41,176 bases of DNA from Rhodobacterales bacterium (GCA_002747035.1 PDRZ01000031.1:1-41176), one strand, 5' to 3'; counted from the stretch's first letter, positions 1-8,591 are shown. The notes: generated by a model from the letters alone, not told the origin. Numbers and translations are program-made.

Positions 1-96
1 GAATAGCAACCCGTTACGACAAGAGAGCCGATATCTTCCTGTCGGCAGTCTTCCTGGCCGCTGCCATCGTCTGGTGGACCAATTGAGTCCCGACCC
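1..96 (+). mobile_element. Right end of an IS5-like insertion sequence (truncated by window)
   Basis: The first 86 bases encode the C-terminus of a transposase. Ten bases after its stop the sequence reads GACCC, then TAA, which looks like an IS outer end (GGGTC when read inward). From about base 102 the sequence becomes a copy of the local structured repeat, joined in its linker between the two hairpins. I infer that the element inserted into that repeat and that its boundary is near base 96. The left part lies outside the window. Confidence 0.6.
3..86 (+). CDS. IS5-family-type transposase, C-terminal fragment
   Basis: Twenty-seven codons run from the window edge to a TGA at 84-86. The translation begins IATRYDKRADIFLSAVFLAA and ends in a short hydrophobic tail. 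The pattern of RYDK followed by a hydrophobic helix is how many IS5-type DDE transposases end (recognised from memory). Catalytic residues would lie upstream, outside the window. The short length means family assignment is moderate only. Confidence 0.6.
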   Translation: MATRYDKRADIFLSAVFLAAAIVWWTN

Positions 97-101
97 TAAT
101 T

Positions 102-164
102 CACCTGATATGTTATGCGGCGTTTCCACATCACGCCGAGTCAACGTAATGTCGAAACGCTTTA
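102..164 (+). repeat. Structured repeat, partial copy (second hairpin only)
   Basis: This stretch carries the linker CCTGATATGTT, then GCGTTTCC with a mismatched GAAACGC partner, and ends CGCTTTA. It matches the second half of the complete copy at 4225-4342. The first hairpin is missing because an IS end lies directly upstream. It is followed by a short duplication (TTTAAAGCTT twice, 161-180). Confidence 0.75.
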
Positions 165-183
165 AAGCTTTTTAAAGCTTGGG

Positions 184-334
184 GACGGCGGGTGGGGCGA
201 ATTGCGCATGCAAGAGCGTCACCCGCCGTCGAAACCATACCTTGAGGCTTTGCGCCAACTTCGTTGTCGACATACTCAGGTTTTGCGCCAACTCCGTTGT
301 CGCGGGGGGCGGGCCTCGCTGCGCTCGGCCCGCC
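184..334. repeat. Intergenic inverted and direct repeats downstream of tgt
   Basis: No gene is seen between the repeat and the end of tgt. There is an 11-bp inverted repeat (GACGGCGGGTG at 184-194, CACCCGCCGTC at 220-230). There is a 21-base direct repeat, TTTGCGCCAACT(T/C)CGTTGTCG, at 249-269 and 282-302. There is also a GC-rich hairpin (GGCGGGCC 308-315, GGCCCGCC 327-334). The last could end tgt transcription on the minus strand, but no T-run follows it, so it is not a standard intrinsic terminator. Confidence 0.5.
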
Positions 335-345
335 TTGCGCCAGGA

Positions 346-1473
346 TCACAGCGGTTCGATATCTCCAAGGGCGCGCTGTGCGTGGAACTCACTCTCCCAT
401 GCCTCGAACCGCCCCTCTGTGATTGCGGCCCGCATCCCCGCCATGATCTCCTGAAAATAATGCAGGTTGTGCCAGGTCAACAGCATCCCCGAAATCATCT
501 CCTGCGACCTGAAAACGTGATGCAGATAGGCACGGGAATAGTTTGAACAGGCCGGACAGCTGCACCCTTCATCCAGCGGCCTTGGGTCATCCGCATGGCG
601 CGCGTTCTTGATGTTCACGACACCGCGCCGGGTGAACACCTGCCCTGTCCGACCCGACCGGCTGGGCAATACACAGTCCATCATGTCCACGCCCCGTTTT
701 ACCGCCCCCACGATATCGTCCGGTTTACCCACACCCATAAGATAGCGCGGCTTGTCCCTAGGCAAAAACCCTGGCGCATAGTCAAGACAGTCGAACATCG
801 CCGCCTGCCCTTCGCCCACGGCCAGCCCGCCAATGGCATAGCCATCAAAGCCGATCTCCCTCAACGCCTCCGCGCTTTCCTCGCGCAGGTCCTGTTCCAA
901 CCCGCCCTGCATGATCCCGAACAACGCATGGCCCGGACGATCTCCAAAGGCATCGCGCGACCGCTGGGCCCACCGCATCGACAGCCGCATACTTTCGGCA
1001 ATCCGATCCCGATCCGCAGGCAGCGCCGGGCATTCGTCAAAACACATCACGATATCGGACCCCAAAAGCCGCTGGATCTCCATCGACCTCTCCGGAGTCA
1101 ATTCATGGCGCGACCCGTCCACGTGGCTTTTGAACGTGACCCCCTTTTCGGTCAGCTTGCGCAGACCGGCAAGAGACATCACCTGGAACCCGCCGCTATC
1201 GGTCAATATCGGGCGTTCCCAATTCATGAACCTGTGCAAGCCGCCCAGCCGGTCGATCCGCTCGGCCCCCGGGCGCAGCATCAGATGATAGGTGTTGCCC
1301 AACAGGATATCGGCCCCCGTGGCCCGCACGCTTTCGGGCATCATCGCCTTCACGGTCGCCGCCGTGCCCACGGGCATGAAGGCCGGCGTGCGGATGTCGC
1401 CCCGCGGCGTCGAAATCACCCCGGTCCGCGCCTTCCCGTCCGTTGCGTTCAACTGAAAAGATACCCGCTCCAT
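346..1473 (-). CDS. tgt: tRNA-guanine transglycosylase (queuine tRNA-ribosyltransferase)
   Basis: A 375-aa protein, the normal length for bacterial Tgt. It exchanges guanine-34 of GUN-anticodon tRNAs for preQ1 on the way to queuosine. Visible family marks are TDSGGFQ with the general-acid Asp at about residue 92, the nucleophile Asp in MMDCVLPSR at about 266, and the zinc site Cys304, Cys306, Cys309 and His335 (TWHN). The frame is open a further 40 codons upstream, but I chose the ATG at 1473 because MERVSFQL is the usual N-terminus and a purine-rich AGAGGGCAGG precedes it. It is divergent from the crotonase gene across a region containing two tandem-repeat arrays. Confidence 0.95.
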   Translation of the reverse strand: MERVSFQLNATDGKARTGVISTPRGDIRTPAFMPVGTAATVKAMMPESVRATGADILLGNTYHLMLRPGAERIDRLGGLHRFMNWERPILTDSGGFQVMSLAGLRKLTEKGVTFKSHVDGSRHELTPERSMEIQRLLGSDIVMCFDECPALPADRDRIAESMRLSMRWAQRSRDAFGDRPGHALFGIMQGGLEQDLREESAEALREIGFDGYAIGGLAVGEGQAAMFDCLDYAPGFLPRDKPRYLMGVGKPDDIVGAVKRGVDMMDCVLPSRSGRTGQVFTRRGVVNIKNARHADDPRPLDEGCSCPACSNYSRAYLHHVFRSQEMISGMLLTWHNLHYFQEIMAGMRAAITEGRFEAWESEFHAQRALGDIEPL

Positions 1474-1540
1474 CGCCCTGCCCTCTTTCACATTCCAATC
1501 GCAGTCAACGCGCCTCCTTACCTGTTCCGCACCCGGGTTG

Positions 1541-1577
1541 CCAAGCCTTGCCAAGCCTTGCCAGACCTTGCCAGACC
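1541..1577. repeat. 10-bp tandem repeat, array 1
   Basis: Units CCAAGCCTTG, CCAAGCCTTG, CCAGACCTTG and CCAGACC follow one another with an exact 10-base period, giving 3.7 copies. The array lies in the 174-bp divergent region between tgt and the crotonase gene. Confidence 0.9.
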
Positions 1578-1592
1578 GCAATTCCCGGCGCA

Positions 1593-1636
1593 CAGTCAGG
1601 ATCAGTCAGGATCAGTCAGGATCAGTCAGGATCAGG
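1593..1636. repeat. 10-bp tandem repeat, array 2, running into the ribosome-binding site
   Basis: The unit ATCAGTCAGG is repeated with a 10-base period, about 4.3 copies. The last unit reads ATCAGGAGGA, so its degenerate end makes the Shine-Dalgarno sequence of the following gene (start at 1648). It is a different unit from array 1 but has the same period. Confidence 0.9.
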
Positions 1637-1647
1637 AGGAACGCGCG

Positions 1648-2451
1648 ATGAAAGACAGGGATGAAAGACAAGGAATGAAAAACACCGAACCGCTGATCAC
1701 CACAGACACCCAACAGGGCGTCACCACCCTGACCCTGGGCCGTGCCCCGGCGCACCCCCTGAACCGGGCCATGATCGACGCGTTGCACGGCGCGCTTGAA
1801 CAGGCCATCACAGATGCGGAGACAAGGGTGATCGTGATCCACGGTCCCGGCCATATCTTCTGTGCGGGTCATGATCTCAAGGAAATCGCCGCCCACCGCA
1901 GAGACCCGGACCTTGGCGCGGCCTACCTGAGCGATTTGTTCACCGCCTGTTCGGCCATGATGGTCACTTTGGCCCATAGCCCGAAACCCACCCTCGCGAT
2001 TGTCGAAGGCATCGCCACGGCGGCGGGGCTACAGCTTGTGGCCTCCTGCGATCTCGCCTTTGCCAGCGACACGGCAACCTTTGCCCTGCCCGGCGTCACC
2101 AATGGCGGCTATTGCACCACCCCTGCCGTGGCTGTGTCCCGCACGATTGCGCCCAAGCACCTGATGCGCCTGACCCTGTCGGGCACGGCCCAGGATGCGG
2201 CCTGGGCGCTGGCGGTCGGGTTGGTCAGCCACCTGTCCCCGGCCGACAGGCTGCTGCAAACCGCTCAGGACTTTGCCGCCACGCTCGCCGCACAGAACCC
2301 TGGCCCCATCACCCATGGCAAAGCCGCAATGCGCGCCCAACTGGAGATGCCCCTTGCCGAAGCCTATGCCCATGCCACGCCGGTGATGGTAAGCCATTTC
2401 ATGGACCCCGCCCGGTTGAAGCTTGAGGCAAAGTCACGGTTTGCGGTCTGA
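1648..2451 (+). CDS. Enoyl-CoA hydratase/isomerase (crotonase) family protein, ECHDC3-like
   Basis: A 267-aa crotonase-fold protein. The ATG at 1648 follows AGGAGGA with good spacing; MKNTEPL at 1675 is a less likely in-frame alternative. The oxyanion-hole region GHDLKEIAAH and the second glycine-rich segment GIATAAGLQLVASCDLAFAS are clear. In classical enoyl-CoA hydratases two glutamates act in catalysis. Here the first position lies in GLQLVAS and the second in PGVTNGGYCTTP, and neither shows a Glu. That pattern fits the ECHDC3-like subgroup, whose reaction is poorly defined, so I would not call it a 2-enoyl-CoA hydratase. It stands alone in its transcription unit. Confidence 0.8.
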   Translation: MKDRDERQGMKNTEPLITTDTQQGVTTLTLGRAPAHPLNRAMIDALHGALEQAITDAETRVIVIHGPGHIFCAGHDLKEIAAHRRDPDLGAAYLSDLFTACSAMMVTLAHSPKPTLAIVEGIATAAGLQLVASCDLAFASDTATFALPGVTNGGYCTTPAVAVSRTIAPKHLMRLTLSGTAQDAAWALAVGLVSHLSPADRLLQTAQDFAATLAAQNPGPITHGKAAMRAQLEMPLAEAYAHATPVMVSHFMDPARLKLEAKSRFAV

Positions 2452-2664
2452 TTACGGCCAGATTACGGTATAGACATCGCGCGCTCTGTTTACGATCTGC
2501 CCTGCCCGACCGGGAAGCAGGCCCGGCAGCCACCCGGTGCCGCATCGGTGCGCGTCAGGCACCCCCCGTCTCCCGCTGCCTGGTCAAACTGTTAACACCG
2601 CCTCCCTTTACGGCGCTTTGCACTATCCTTATATGAAAGATCAGGAACTCTGAGAGGCTCGCAC

Positions 2665-3027
2665 ATGACTACCACCCCCGAACCGCTCGAAGGCACCCCT
2701 CTGATCGTGCCTTCGACCACTGACCACGCCCTGTACGATGCGGTTGTCGACGCGTGCCGTTCGGTCTATGACCCTGAAATCCCTGTGAATATCTATGACC
2801 TCGGGTTGATCTACACGGTCCAGATTTCGGACGAAAACGATGTCAGCGTGATCATGACCCTGACCGCGCCGGGCTGTCCGGTGGCAGGCGACATGCCGGG
2901 ATGGGTGGCCGATGCGATTGCCCCACTTCCGGGTGTGCGCAAAGTCGATGTGGAACTGACATGGGAACCCCAGTGGGGCATGGAGATGATGAGCGATGAA
3001 GCCCGGCTTGAACTGGGTTTCATGTGA
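2665..3027 (+). CDS. sufT: SufT / MIP18-family (DUF59) iron-sulfur assembly protein
   Basis: A 120-aa protein with the MIP18 (DUF59) core: DPEIPVNIYDLGLIY, then LTAPGCPV with the conserved Cys, and VDVELTWEPQW near the end. Members help mature Fe-S proteins, and in suf operons the gene is called sufT. It is 28 bases upstream of an A-type carrier gene, so the two are probably co-transcribed. No other suf genes are in the window. The 213 bases upstream hold no gene. A weak promoter-like pair, TTTACG and TATATG, lies just before the start. Confidence 0.85.
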   Translation: MTTTPEPLEGTPLIVPSTTDHALYDAVVDACRSVYDPEIPVNIYDLGLIYTVQISDENDVSVIMTLTAPGCPVAGDMPGWVADAIAPLPGVRKVDVELTWEPQWGMEMMSDEARLELGFM

Positions 3028-3055
3028 TTATTCAACGCGCTGAAAGGCAAAGCTG

Positions 3056-3406
3056 ATGTTTGGCACTCCGGGAAAACAGGCGGTCTCCATGACCCCGAGG
3101 GCGGCAGCGCAGATCGCCAGGCTGATGGAAAAAGAGGGCCATCAGGGGCTGCGCATCGGGGTGAAAAAGGGCGGCTGTGCGGGCATGGAATACACCATGG
3201 ACTATGTGGACGAGCTGGACCCCAATGACGAGGTGGTGGAACAGGACGGTGCCCGCGTCATGATCGCCCCGATGGCGCAAATGTTCCTGTTTGGCACCCA
3301 GATCGACTATGAGGTTTCGCTTCTGGAATCCGGGTTCAAATTCAACAACCCCAACGTCACCGAAGCCTGTGGATGTGGCGAGTCGATCAAGTTCGAGGGG
3401 ATGTAA
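3056..3406 (+). CDS. sufA: A-type iron-sulfur carrier (SufA/IscA/HesB family)
   Basis: A 116-aa protein, the usual size for A-type carriers that hold and pass on Fe-S clusters. The three ligand cysteines are present: Cys41 in KKGGCAGMEY, and Cys105 and Cys107 in ACGCGES near the C-terminus. Neighbouring sufT supports a SUF role. The sequence alone does not separate SufA from IscA or ErpA, so the symbol rests on context. Confidence 0.88.
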   Translation: MFGTPGKQAVSMTPRAAAQIARLMEKEGHQGLRIGVKKGGCAGMEYTMDYVDELDPNDEVVEQDGARVMIAPMAQMFLFGTQIDYEVSLLESGFKFNNPNVTEACGCGESIKFEGM

Positions 3407-3463
3407 CGGCTCCCTGCCTTGACCCCGCCGCCATGCGCGATTACACCCTTATTTCAAAGGGAT

Positions 3464-3470
3464 AAGGAGG
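3464..3470 (+). promoter_or_regulatory. Ribosome-binding site that decides the tpiA start
   Basis: AAGGAGG lies only one base before the first in-frame ATG (3472) but seven bases before the second (3478). The spacing favours 3478, giving the N-terminus [14 protein letters not shown]. Confidence 0.75.
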
Positions 3471-3477
3471 CATGATC

Positions 3478-4227
3478 ATGCGGCGCAAACTGGCGGCAGG
3501 CAACTGGAAGATGAACGGGCTCAAGGCGGATTTGACCGAGCTTGAAGCTTTGACCGTCGCCCACCCCTCGCCCGGTGTCGACATGCTTCTCTGCCCTCCT
3601 GCCACTCTGATTTCGGCTGCTGCGGCCCATGCCGGGGACGCGCTTGCCATTGGGGGGCAGGATTGTCACCCTAACGTAAGCGGGGCCCATACGGGCGACA
3701 TCTCGGCCCGGATGTTGAAGGATGCCGGGGCCAGCGCCGTGATCGTCGGCCATTCCGAACGGCGCGAGGATCACGAGGAAAGCTCGGAAATCGTCCGTGC
3801 CAAGGCAAAAGCGGCACAGGATCAAGGGCTTATGGCCATTGTCTGTGTCGGTGAATCGCTGGCCCAGCGAGAGGCGGCGAACACGCTCGACATCATCGCG
3901 GGGCAATTGTCCTCTTCGATCCCCGACAGTTCCACCGCCCTTAACCTTGTTGTGGCCTATGAACCGATCTGGGCGATTGGCACCGGCAAAATCCCCACCC
4001 TCGCCCAGATTGGCGAGGTGCATGATTTCATCCGCGCCCGGCTTGAACGCCGTTTCGGCGCAGGCGTGGGGCGTGGCGTGCGGTTGCTCTATGGCGGGTC
4101 GGTCAAACCCGGCAACGCCGCCGACATCTTTGGCGTACCCAATGTGGATGGCGCGCTGGTTGGCGGTGCCTCGCTCAAGGCTTCGGATTTCTCGCCTATT
4201 ATCAAGGCGTTGGAAGCAAGCGCCTAA
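3478..4227 (+). CDS. tpiA: Triosephosphate isomerase
   Basis: A 249-aa TIM-barrel enzyme interconverting dihydroxyacetone phosphate and glyceraldehyde 3-phosphate. Catalytic residues are visible: Asn9 and Lys11 in GNWKMNG, His92 in IVGHSERR, and Glu162 in [11 protein letters not shown]. The phosphate-binding [12 protein letters not shown] segment is near the C-terminus. Its TAA stop codon is the first three bases of the structured repeat that follows. The last codons read SNA-like (EASA), a normal end for the family, so the repeat junction does not seem to have damaged the protein. Confidence 0.96.
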   Translation: MRRKLAAGNWKMNGLKADLTELEALTVAHPSPGVDMLLCPPATLISAAAAHAGDALAIGGQDCHPNVSGAHTGDISARMLKDAGASAVIVGHSERREDHEESSEIVRAKAKAAQDQGLMAIVCVGESLAQREAANTLDIIAGQLSSSIPDSSTALNLVVAYEPIWAIGTGKIPTLAQIGEVHDFIRARLERRFGAGVGRGVRLLYGGSVKPGNAADIFGVPNVDGALVGGASLKASDFSPIIKALEASA

Positions 4228-4342
4228 AGCGGCGTTTCCAGTTCTTGTTGGATCACGGCAATAGCCGGAAACGCCCACACGCCTGATATGTTGCACGGCG
4301 TTTCCACATCACGCTGTGTCAACGTAATGTGGAAACGCTTTA
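4225..4342 (+). repeat. Structured repeat, complete copy (118 bp)
   Basis: The element begins TAAAGC and ends CGCTTTA. Hairpin 1 pairs GCGTTTCC with GGAAACGC, and hairpin 2 pairs GCGTTTCCACAT with ATGTGGAAACGC. It is three bases longer than the other complete copies because of an extra GCG-like triplet near the left end. It lies exactly between the convergent tpiA and SLC13 genes. Its first TAA is the tpiA stop, and the SLC13 stop begins three bases beyond its right end. Confidence 0.9.
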
Positions 4343-4345
4343 AGC

Positions 4346-6229
4346 TCAGAACACCACGTTCATCATCACCATCGACACCACCAGAAACAGGACGGTCATG
4401 ATCCCGCCCGAGCGGACAAAGTCGGTGACCTTGTACCCGGCGGGCCCCATGATCAGCGCGTTCACCTGGTGGGTTGGGATCAGGAAAGAGTTGGAGGTGG
4501 AAATCGCCACGGTCAGCGCAAAGATCGCCGGATCCCCCCCTGCGGCCACGGCGATGGGCACCGCCAGCGGCACCAGCAACACGGTTGCCCCCACATTGGA
4601 CATCACCAGGGTGAACACGGTCGCCAACACGGCAATCCCGGCCTGAAGCCCCCAGAGCGGCCAGCCCTCCAGCAACACCAGCACGTGTTGCGCGATCCAC
4701 GCCGCCGTGCCGGTATTCTGCACCGCCTGCCCCAACGGGATCAGCGAGGCCAAAAGGAACACGGTCGACCAGCTCACCGCCTCATAGGCTTCGTCCACGC
4801 GCAGCACCTGGGTTGCGATCATCCCCGCAGCGCCAACCAACAGCGCAAGAGACAATCGTATATCCGTGAAAAGAATAAGGAAAAGCGCCACCGCAAAGAA
4901 CAGCAAAGCCCAGCCGACCTTGGTCGGACGAAGCTCCTCGCGCGGGAAATCGCTTGTTACCACGACAAAATCCTTTTCCCGCGACAACCGCGCCAGCGCA
5001 TCCCAAGTGGTAAAGGACACCAAGGCATCTCCGGCCTGAATCGGGATCGACAGGATGTCATCGGCATGATGCTCCGCCGTTTCCACAAGGGAATGGGTTT
5101 CGCCGCCCCGATGCACCGCCAGCAATGACAGACCATAGGTGCGCCGCATGGCCAGTTCCAACGGGGTTTTTCCAATCACCCCACTGTCAGGGGGCACAAC
5201 CACCTCGCCAACCCCAGCCACGGTTGGGGCGAAGTCTTCGGCAAAAACCTCAAGATCGTCCAACGGCTCAAGCCCGTACCACCCGGACACTTCCTCGATC
5301 ACCTTGCGCCGCCCCAGCACGGCCAGACGACAGGGGGTTTCGATCCGTGTATCCACCGGCGGTGCAAACCAGCGTTTATTGCCATGGGACGAGCCGACAA
5401 TATAAAGGTTATGGGCCTGCATGATATCGCGAAACTTCTGTCCTTCCAACAGGTTACCAGCAGGAATGACCACTTCGACGATATCCGACTTCAACCCGTA
5501 AGCACGTTTGAGATACCCCTTGACCGACTGCCCCGACGCGCCTTCTTCATGGGCAGCACGGCTGGGCAACACCCAGCGGCCAAACAGCATGAAATAAAGG
5601 ATCCCGGTCAGCACAAGGCACAGCCCCACCGGCGCGACCGAAAACAGGCCAAAGGTCTCCATCTTCTGTCCCTCGGGCAATGTCGCGTTAGAGGCCAGGA
5701 TCAGATCGTTGAGCAAAATCAACGGCGAAGAGCCCACCATGGTCATGGTCCCGCCCAGAATGGCACAAAATCCCATGGGCATCAAAAGCCGCGAAAGCGG
5801 CAGGCCGGTACGCACCGAAATCCGGCTGACCACAGGCAGAAACAGCGCCGCTGAGCCGACATTCTGCATGAAGGACGAAATGAACCCGACCGAGCCGGAG
5901 ATGATCGGGATGATCCGCGCCTCGGTCCGCCCGCCATAGCGCAGAATCAAAGCCGCCACCCTGGACATCAACCCGGTGCGGTCCAGCCCGGCCCCAAGGA
6001 TCATCACGGCGATGATCGAAATCACCGCGTTCGAGGAAAACCCGTCAAACAGATGCATCGGATCGGCCAACCCGCCAAGGCCGGGGATCTGGCTGAGTAG
6101 TCCCAGCAGGACCATCATCAGAATGGCGGTAAAATCTATGCGGAACAGTTCGGTTATGAACAAGACCACCGTCAACGCCAACACCCCAAGAACCGCCATC
6201 ATTTCAGGGGTCAATGTCAGCGTTTCCAT
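4346..6229 (-). CDS. SLC13-family (DASS) permease with internal TrkA_C domain
   Basis: A 627-aa inner-membrane protein. The first ~210 and last ~200 residues are hydrophobic segments of the divalent anion/Na+ symporter fold. The middle (~230-420) is soluble and carries TrkA_C/RCK_C-like sequence (for example GVIGKTPLELAMRRTYGLSL). This layout is typical of bacterial SLC13 members often annotated as sulfate, citrate or dicarboxylate transporters. The substrate cannot be read from sequence. Motifs GSAALFLPVV and ISTSNSFLIPTHQV are likely parts of the two substrate/Na+ hairpins. It is a single-gene unit with a good candidate promoter at 6257-6285 and ends almost flush against a structured repeat. 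Confidence 0.88.
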   Translation of the reverse strand: METLTLTPEMMAVLGVLALTVVLFITELFRIDFTAILMMVLLGLLSQIPGLGGLADPMHLFDGFSSNAVISIIAVMILGAGLDRTGLMSRVAALILRYGGRTEARIIPIISGSVGFISSFMQNVGSAALFLPVVSRISVRTGLPLSRLLMPMGFCAILGGTMTMVGSSPLILLNDLILASNATLPEGQKMETFGLFSVAPVGLCLVLTGILYFMLFGRWVLPSRAAHEEGASGQSVKGYLKRAYGLKSDIVEVVIPAGNLLEGQKFRDIMQAHNLYIVGSSHGNKRWFAPPVDTRIETPCRLAVLGRRKVIEEVSGWYGLEPLDDLEVFAEDFAPTVAGVGEVVVPPDSGVIGKTPLELAMRRTYGLSLLAVHRGGETHSLVETAEHHADDILSIPIQAGDALVSFTTWDALARLSREKDFVVVTSDFPREELRPTKVGWALLFFAVALFLILFTDIRLSLALLVGAAGMIATQVLRVDEAYEAVSWSTVFLLASLIPLGQAVQNTGTAAWIAQHVLVLLEGWPLWGLQAGIAVLATVFTLVMSNVGATVLLVPLAVPIAVAAGGDPAIFALTVAISTSNSFLIPTHQVNALIMGPAGYKVTDFVRSGGIMTVLFLVVSMVMMNVVF

Positions 6230-6256
6230 GGCGGTCCTCCGTCTATTCGTCCCCCC

Positions 6257-6285
6257 ATGCTATTGTGCGCACCGAATTTGTCCAA
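6257..6285 (-). promoter_or_regulatory. Candidate sigma-70 promoter for the SLC13 permease
   Basis: On the minus strand TTGGAC (6285-6280) is followed after 17 bases by TAGCAT (6262-6257). The predicted start would leave a short leader before the ATG at 6229. The match is four to five of six at each box. Confidence 0.5.
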
Positions 6286-6441
6286 TTTTTTTCCGCGACT
6301 TGGAGCGGGATGTTCAGACGAAACCCGTCACCACCTGACGCGCCACGGCCCGCCGTCGCCCCCCAGATCATGCAGCGCCCCTACGCTGAACCGAAACGGC
6401 CTGAACCAAAACACCCTGTGCCCCCCTGACGTGGCACACGC

Positions 6442-6469
6442 AAAAAGGGCGCACCGAAACGGTACGCCC
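6442..6469 (-). terminator. Intrinsic terminator of the TRAP operon
   Basis: On the minus strand the stem GGGCGTACCG / CGGTGCGCCC with loop TTT is followed by TTTTTG. It sits 25 bases after the dctM stop codon. Confidence 0.85.
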
Positions 6470-6494
6470 TCTTCGTTATAAACCGTGCGCGGGT

Positions 6495-7871
6495 CTACCT
6501 GGTTATGATCTCCGGCCCCATGAAGGTGTTGGGCAGGAAGGTCGACAGCCATGGGATATAGGTCACCATGATCAGGAAGACGAAGAGCACGGCCAGGAAC
6601 GGCAGCGCCGCCCGCACGACGCTCATCATCGGCATACCCGCGACACCCGAGGTGACGAACAGGTTCAACCCGACCGGAGGCGTGATCATCCCGATTTCCA
6701 TATTCACCACCATGATGATGCCCAGATGGATCGGGTCGATGCCCAGTTCCATGGCAATGGGGAACACCAGCGGTGCCACGATCACCAACAGGCCCGAAGG
6801 CTCCATGAACTGCCCCCCGATCAACAGGATCACGTTGACCACGATCAGGAACATAACCGGACCAAACCCGGCATCAAGCATCGCCCCCGCCACCTGTTGC
6901 GGGACCTGCTGTTCGGTCAGAACATGTTTGAGGATCAATGCGTTGGCAATCACGAACAACAGCGTGACGGTCAGCTTGCCCGCCTCGAACAGCGTGTGTT
7001 TGGTGTCCTTGTGAAACAGCGCGGTCACAATCGCCTGTGGTTTCCTGAACAGGCTCACATTCGCCTCGCCCTCAGCAGTCGAAAGCGGCCCCATATCCTT
7101 GTACACAAAGCTGGCGATGAAGAAGGCATAAACGGCGGCCACGGCGGCGGCTTCGGTAGGGGTGAATATCCCGCCATAAATCCCGCCAAGGATAATAACG
7201 ATCAGGAACAGCCCCCAACCGGCCTCGCGACCCGACTGGAAAATCTCGCCCCAGCCAAGCCATTCGCCCTTGGGCAGGTTCTTGATCTTGGCAATGGCGT
7301 AAATCGTGATCATCAGCATCAGACCGGCCATCAGGCCCGGAATGACACCGGCAAGGAACATCCGCCCCACCGACACCTCAACCGAGGCGGCATAGACCAC
7401 CATCACGATGGAGGGCGGGATCAGAATGCCCAGCGTCCCCGCATTACAGATCACACCGGCGGCGAATTCCTTGGAATAGCCCACCTGGCGCATCCCCGCG
7501 ATCACGATTGACCCGATGGCCACCACGGTGGCCGGGGACGACCCGGACAGGGCGGCGAACATCATACAGGCAAACACGCCCGCGATGGCAAGACCACCGG
7601 GCAAATGCCCCACACAGGCGATGGAAAACCGGATGATCCGGCGCGCCACACCGCCCGTGGTCATGAAGCTGGACGCCAGGATGAAGAACGGAATGGCCAG
7701 AAGGGTATAGTGCCCCTCGAACGCCTCGAACAACGTCCCCGCCACCGACGCCATGGTCGCATCCGAGAACCACAGCAGGAACAGGATCGAGCTGAGACCC
7801 AAAGCCACCGCAATCGGCACCCCGATCAACAGGAAGCCGATCACCATGGCAAAAAGCAATGCGACGGTCAT
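6495..7871 (-). CDS. dctM: TRAP transporter large permease (DctM)
   Basis: A 458-aa inner-membrane protein, the transport channel subunit of a tripartite ATP-independent periplasmic transporter that uses a Na+ or H+ gradient. About a dozen hydrophobic helices are visible, with family marks FFILASSFMTTGG, FAALSGSSPATV and NAGTLGILIPPSIVMVVY. It is about 30 residues longer than usual because of a polar insert around residues 255-290 (VYKDMGPLSTAEGEAN...). Its ATG overlaps the dctQ stop as ATGA, so the two are translationally coupled. The substrate is set by dctP and is not known. Confidence 0.93.
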   Translation of the reverse strand: MTVALLFAMVIGFLLIGVPIAVALGLSSILFLLWFSDATMASVAGTLFEAFEGHYTLLAIPFFILASSFMTTGGVARRIIRFSIACVGHLPGGLAIAGVFACMMFAALSGSSPATVVAIGSIVIAGMRQVGYSKEFAAGVICNAGTLGILIPPSIVMVVYAASVEVSVGRMFLAGVIPGLMAGLMLMITIYAIAKIKNLPKGEWLGWGEIFQSGREAGWGLFLIVIILGGIYGGIFTPTEAAAVAAVYAFFIASFVYKDMGPLSTAEGEANVSLFRKPQAIVTALFHKDTKHTLFEAGKLTVTLLFVIANALILKHVLTEQQVPQQVAGAMLDAGFGPVMFLIVVNVILLIGGQFMEPSGLLVIVAPLVFPIAMELGIDPIHLGIIMVVNMEIGMITPPVGLNLFVTSGVAGMPMMSVVRAALPFLAVLFVFLIMVTYIPWLSTFLPNTFMGPEIITR

Positions 7872-8557
7872 TTCGACATCTCCTCATCCGCGTCCGCATC
7901 CGTATTCGCGGCCCGCATTTCTTCCAATTCGTCCTCGACCTCGTGGCTGGCCACCAAACGGTCGATCCTGCCCTGCCAGACCTGCACCGCCACCTGGGCA
8001 AAACGATAGGTCAGCAACAGCATCGAAACAGGCAACACCAGATAGGGAATGACCTTCGGCATCTTTTCATAGGCCTCGCCGAAATTGATCATGTCTTCAA
8101 GGAAACGCAACGCGCCGATCATCGGCACATCCTGCACCTCGTACCAGGCCTGATCCTGGAAATCGGCCACGAACCCCGTGGGGAACCAACGCCCCGACGT
8201 GGGGGGCAACCCGGCAAAAACGGACCAGTAATCATAGGCACCCTTGACCAGCAAAAGCGAAAAGACAAGGCAGCAGGCCACCGAGATCAGCGCCAGGACT
8301 CGCCGCGCGGCGGGCGGCAGCATGTTGATGATGGCGTCCACCCCCAGATGGCTATGGGTCTTCACCGCATAGGACGCGCCCAGCAGAACCAGCCAGGCAA
8401 ACAGGAACACAGTCGCCTCAAGCGCCCAGAGAATATTTGAATTGAACCCGAACCGGGCAATGACATTGGCAAATGTGATCGCGGTCATCAGACCGATCAA
8501 CAGCGCGATCAGCGTCTCTTCGGCCCTGTCGATGATGGATGGTGTGCGCTCGTGCAT
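7868..8557 (-). CDS. dctQ: TRAP transporter small permease (DctQ)
   Basis: A 229-aa protein with four hydrophobic helices: two near the N-terminus (from about residue 12 and 48), then one before and one after a long polar loop. The family-typical stretch IARFGFNSNILWALEATVFLFAW includes the conserved aromatic/acidic segment of DctQ. At 229 residues it is longer than many DctQ proteins, with an acidic tail (EVEDELEEMRAANTDADADEE). The gene overlaps dctM by four bases and follows dctP after an intergenic hairpin terminator. Confidence 0.9.
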   Translation of the reverse strand: MHERTPSIIDRAEETLIALLIGLMTAITFANVIARFGFNSNILWALEATVFLFAWLVLLGASYAVKTHSHLGVDAIINMLPPAARRVLALISVACCLVFSLLLVKGAYDYWSVFAGLPPTSGRWFPTGFVADFQDQAWYEVQDVPMIGALRFLEDMINFGEAYEKMPKVIPYLVLPVSMLLLTYRFAQVAVQVWQGRIDRLVASHEVEDELEEMRAANTDADADEEMSK

Positions 8558-8591
8558 GTCTTGTCCCCCTCTCGCTCCTGTTTTGTCTTTG

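Noticed and set aside
308-334. Intrinsic terminator of tgt
   Set aside because: The stem is good but no T-run follows on the minus strand.
595-1647. Long plus-strand frame running through tgt into the crotonase gene
   Set aside because: The upstream part is the antisense shadow of tgt and has no family features; the crotonase domain starts only after the ribosome-binding site at 1632-1640.
1474-1647. CRISPR array in the tandem repeats
   Set aside because: The units are 10 bases with no spacers and no cas genes are nearby.
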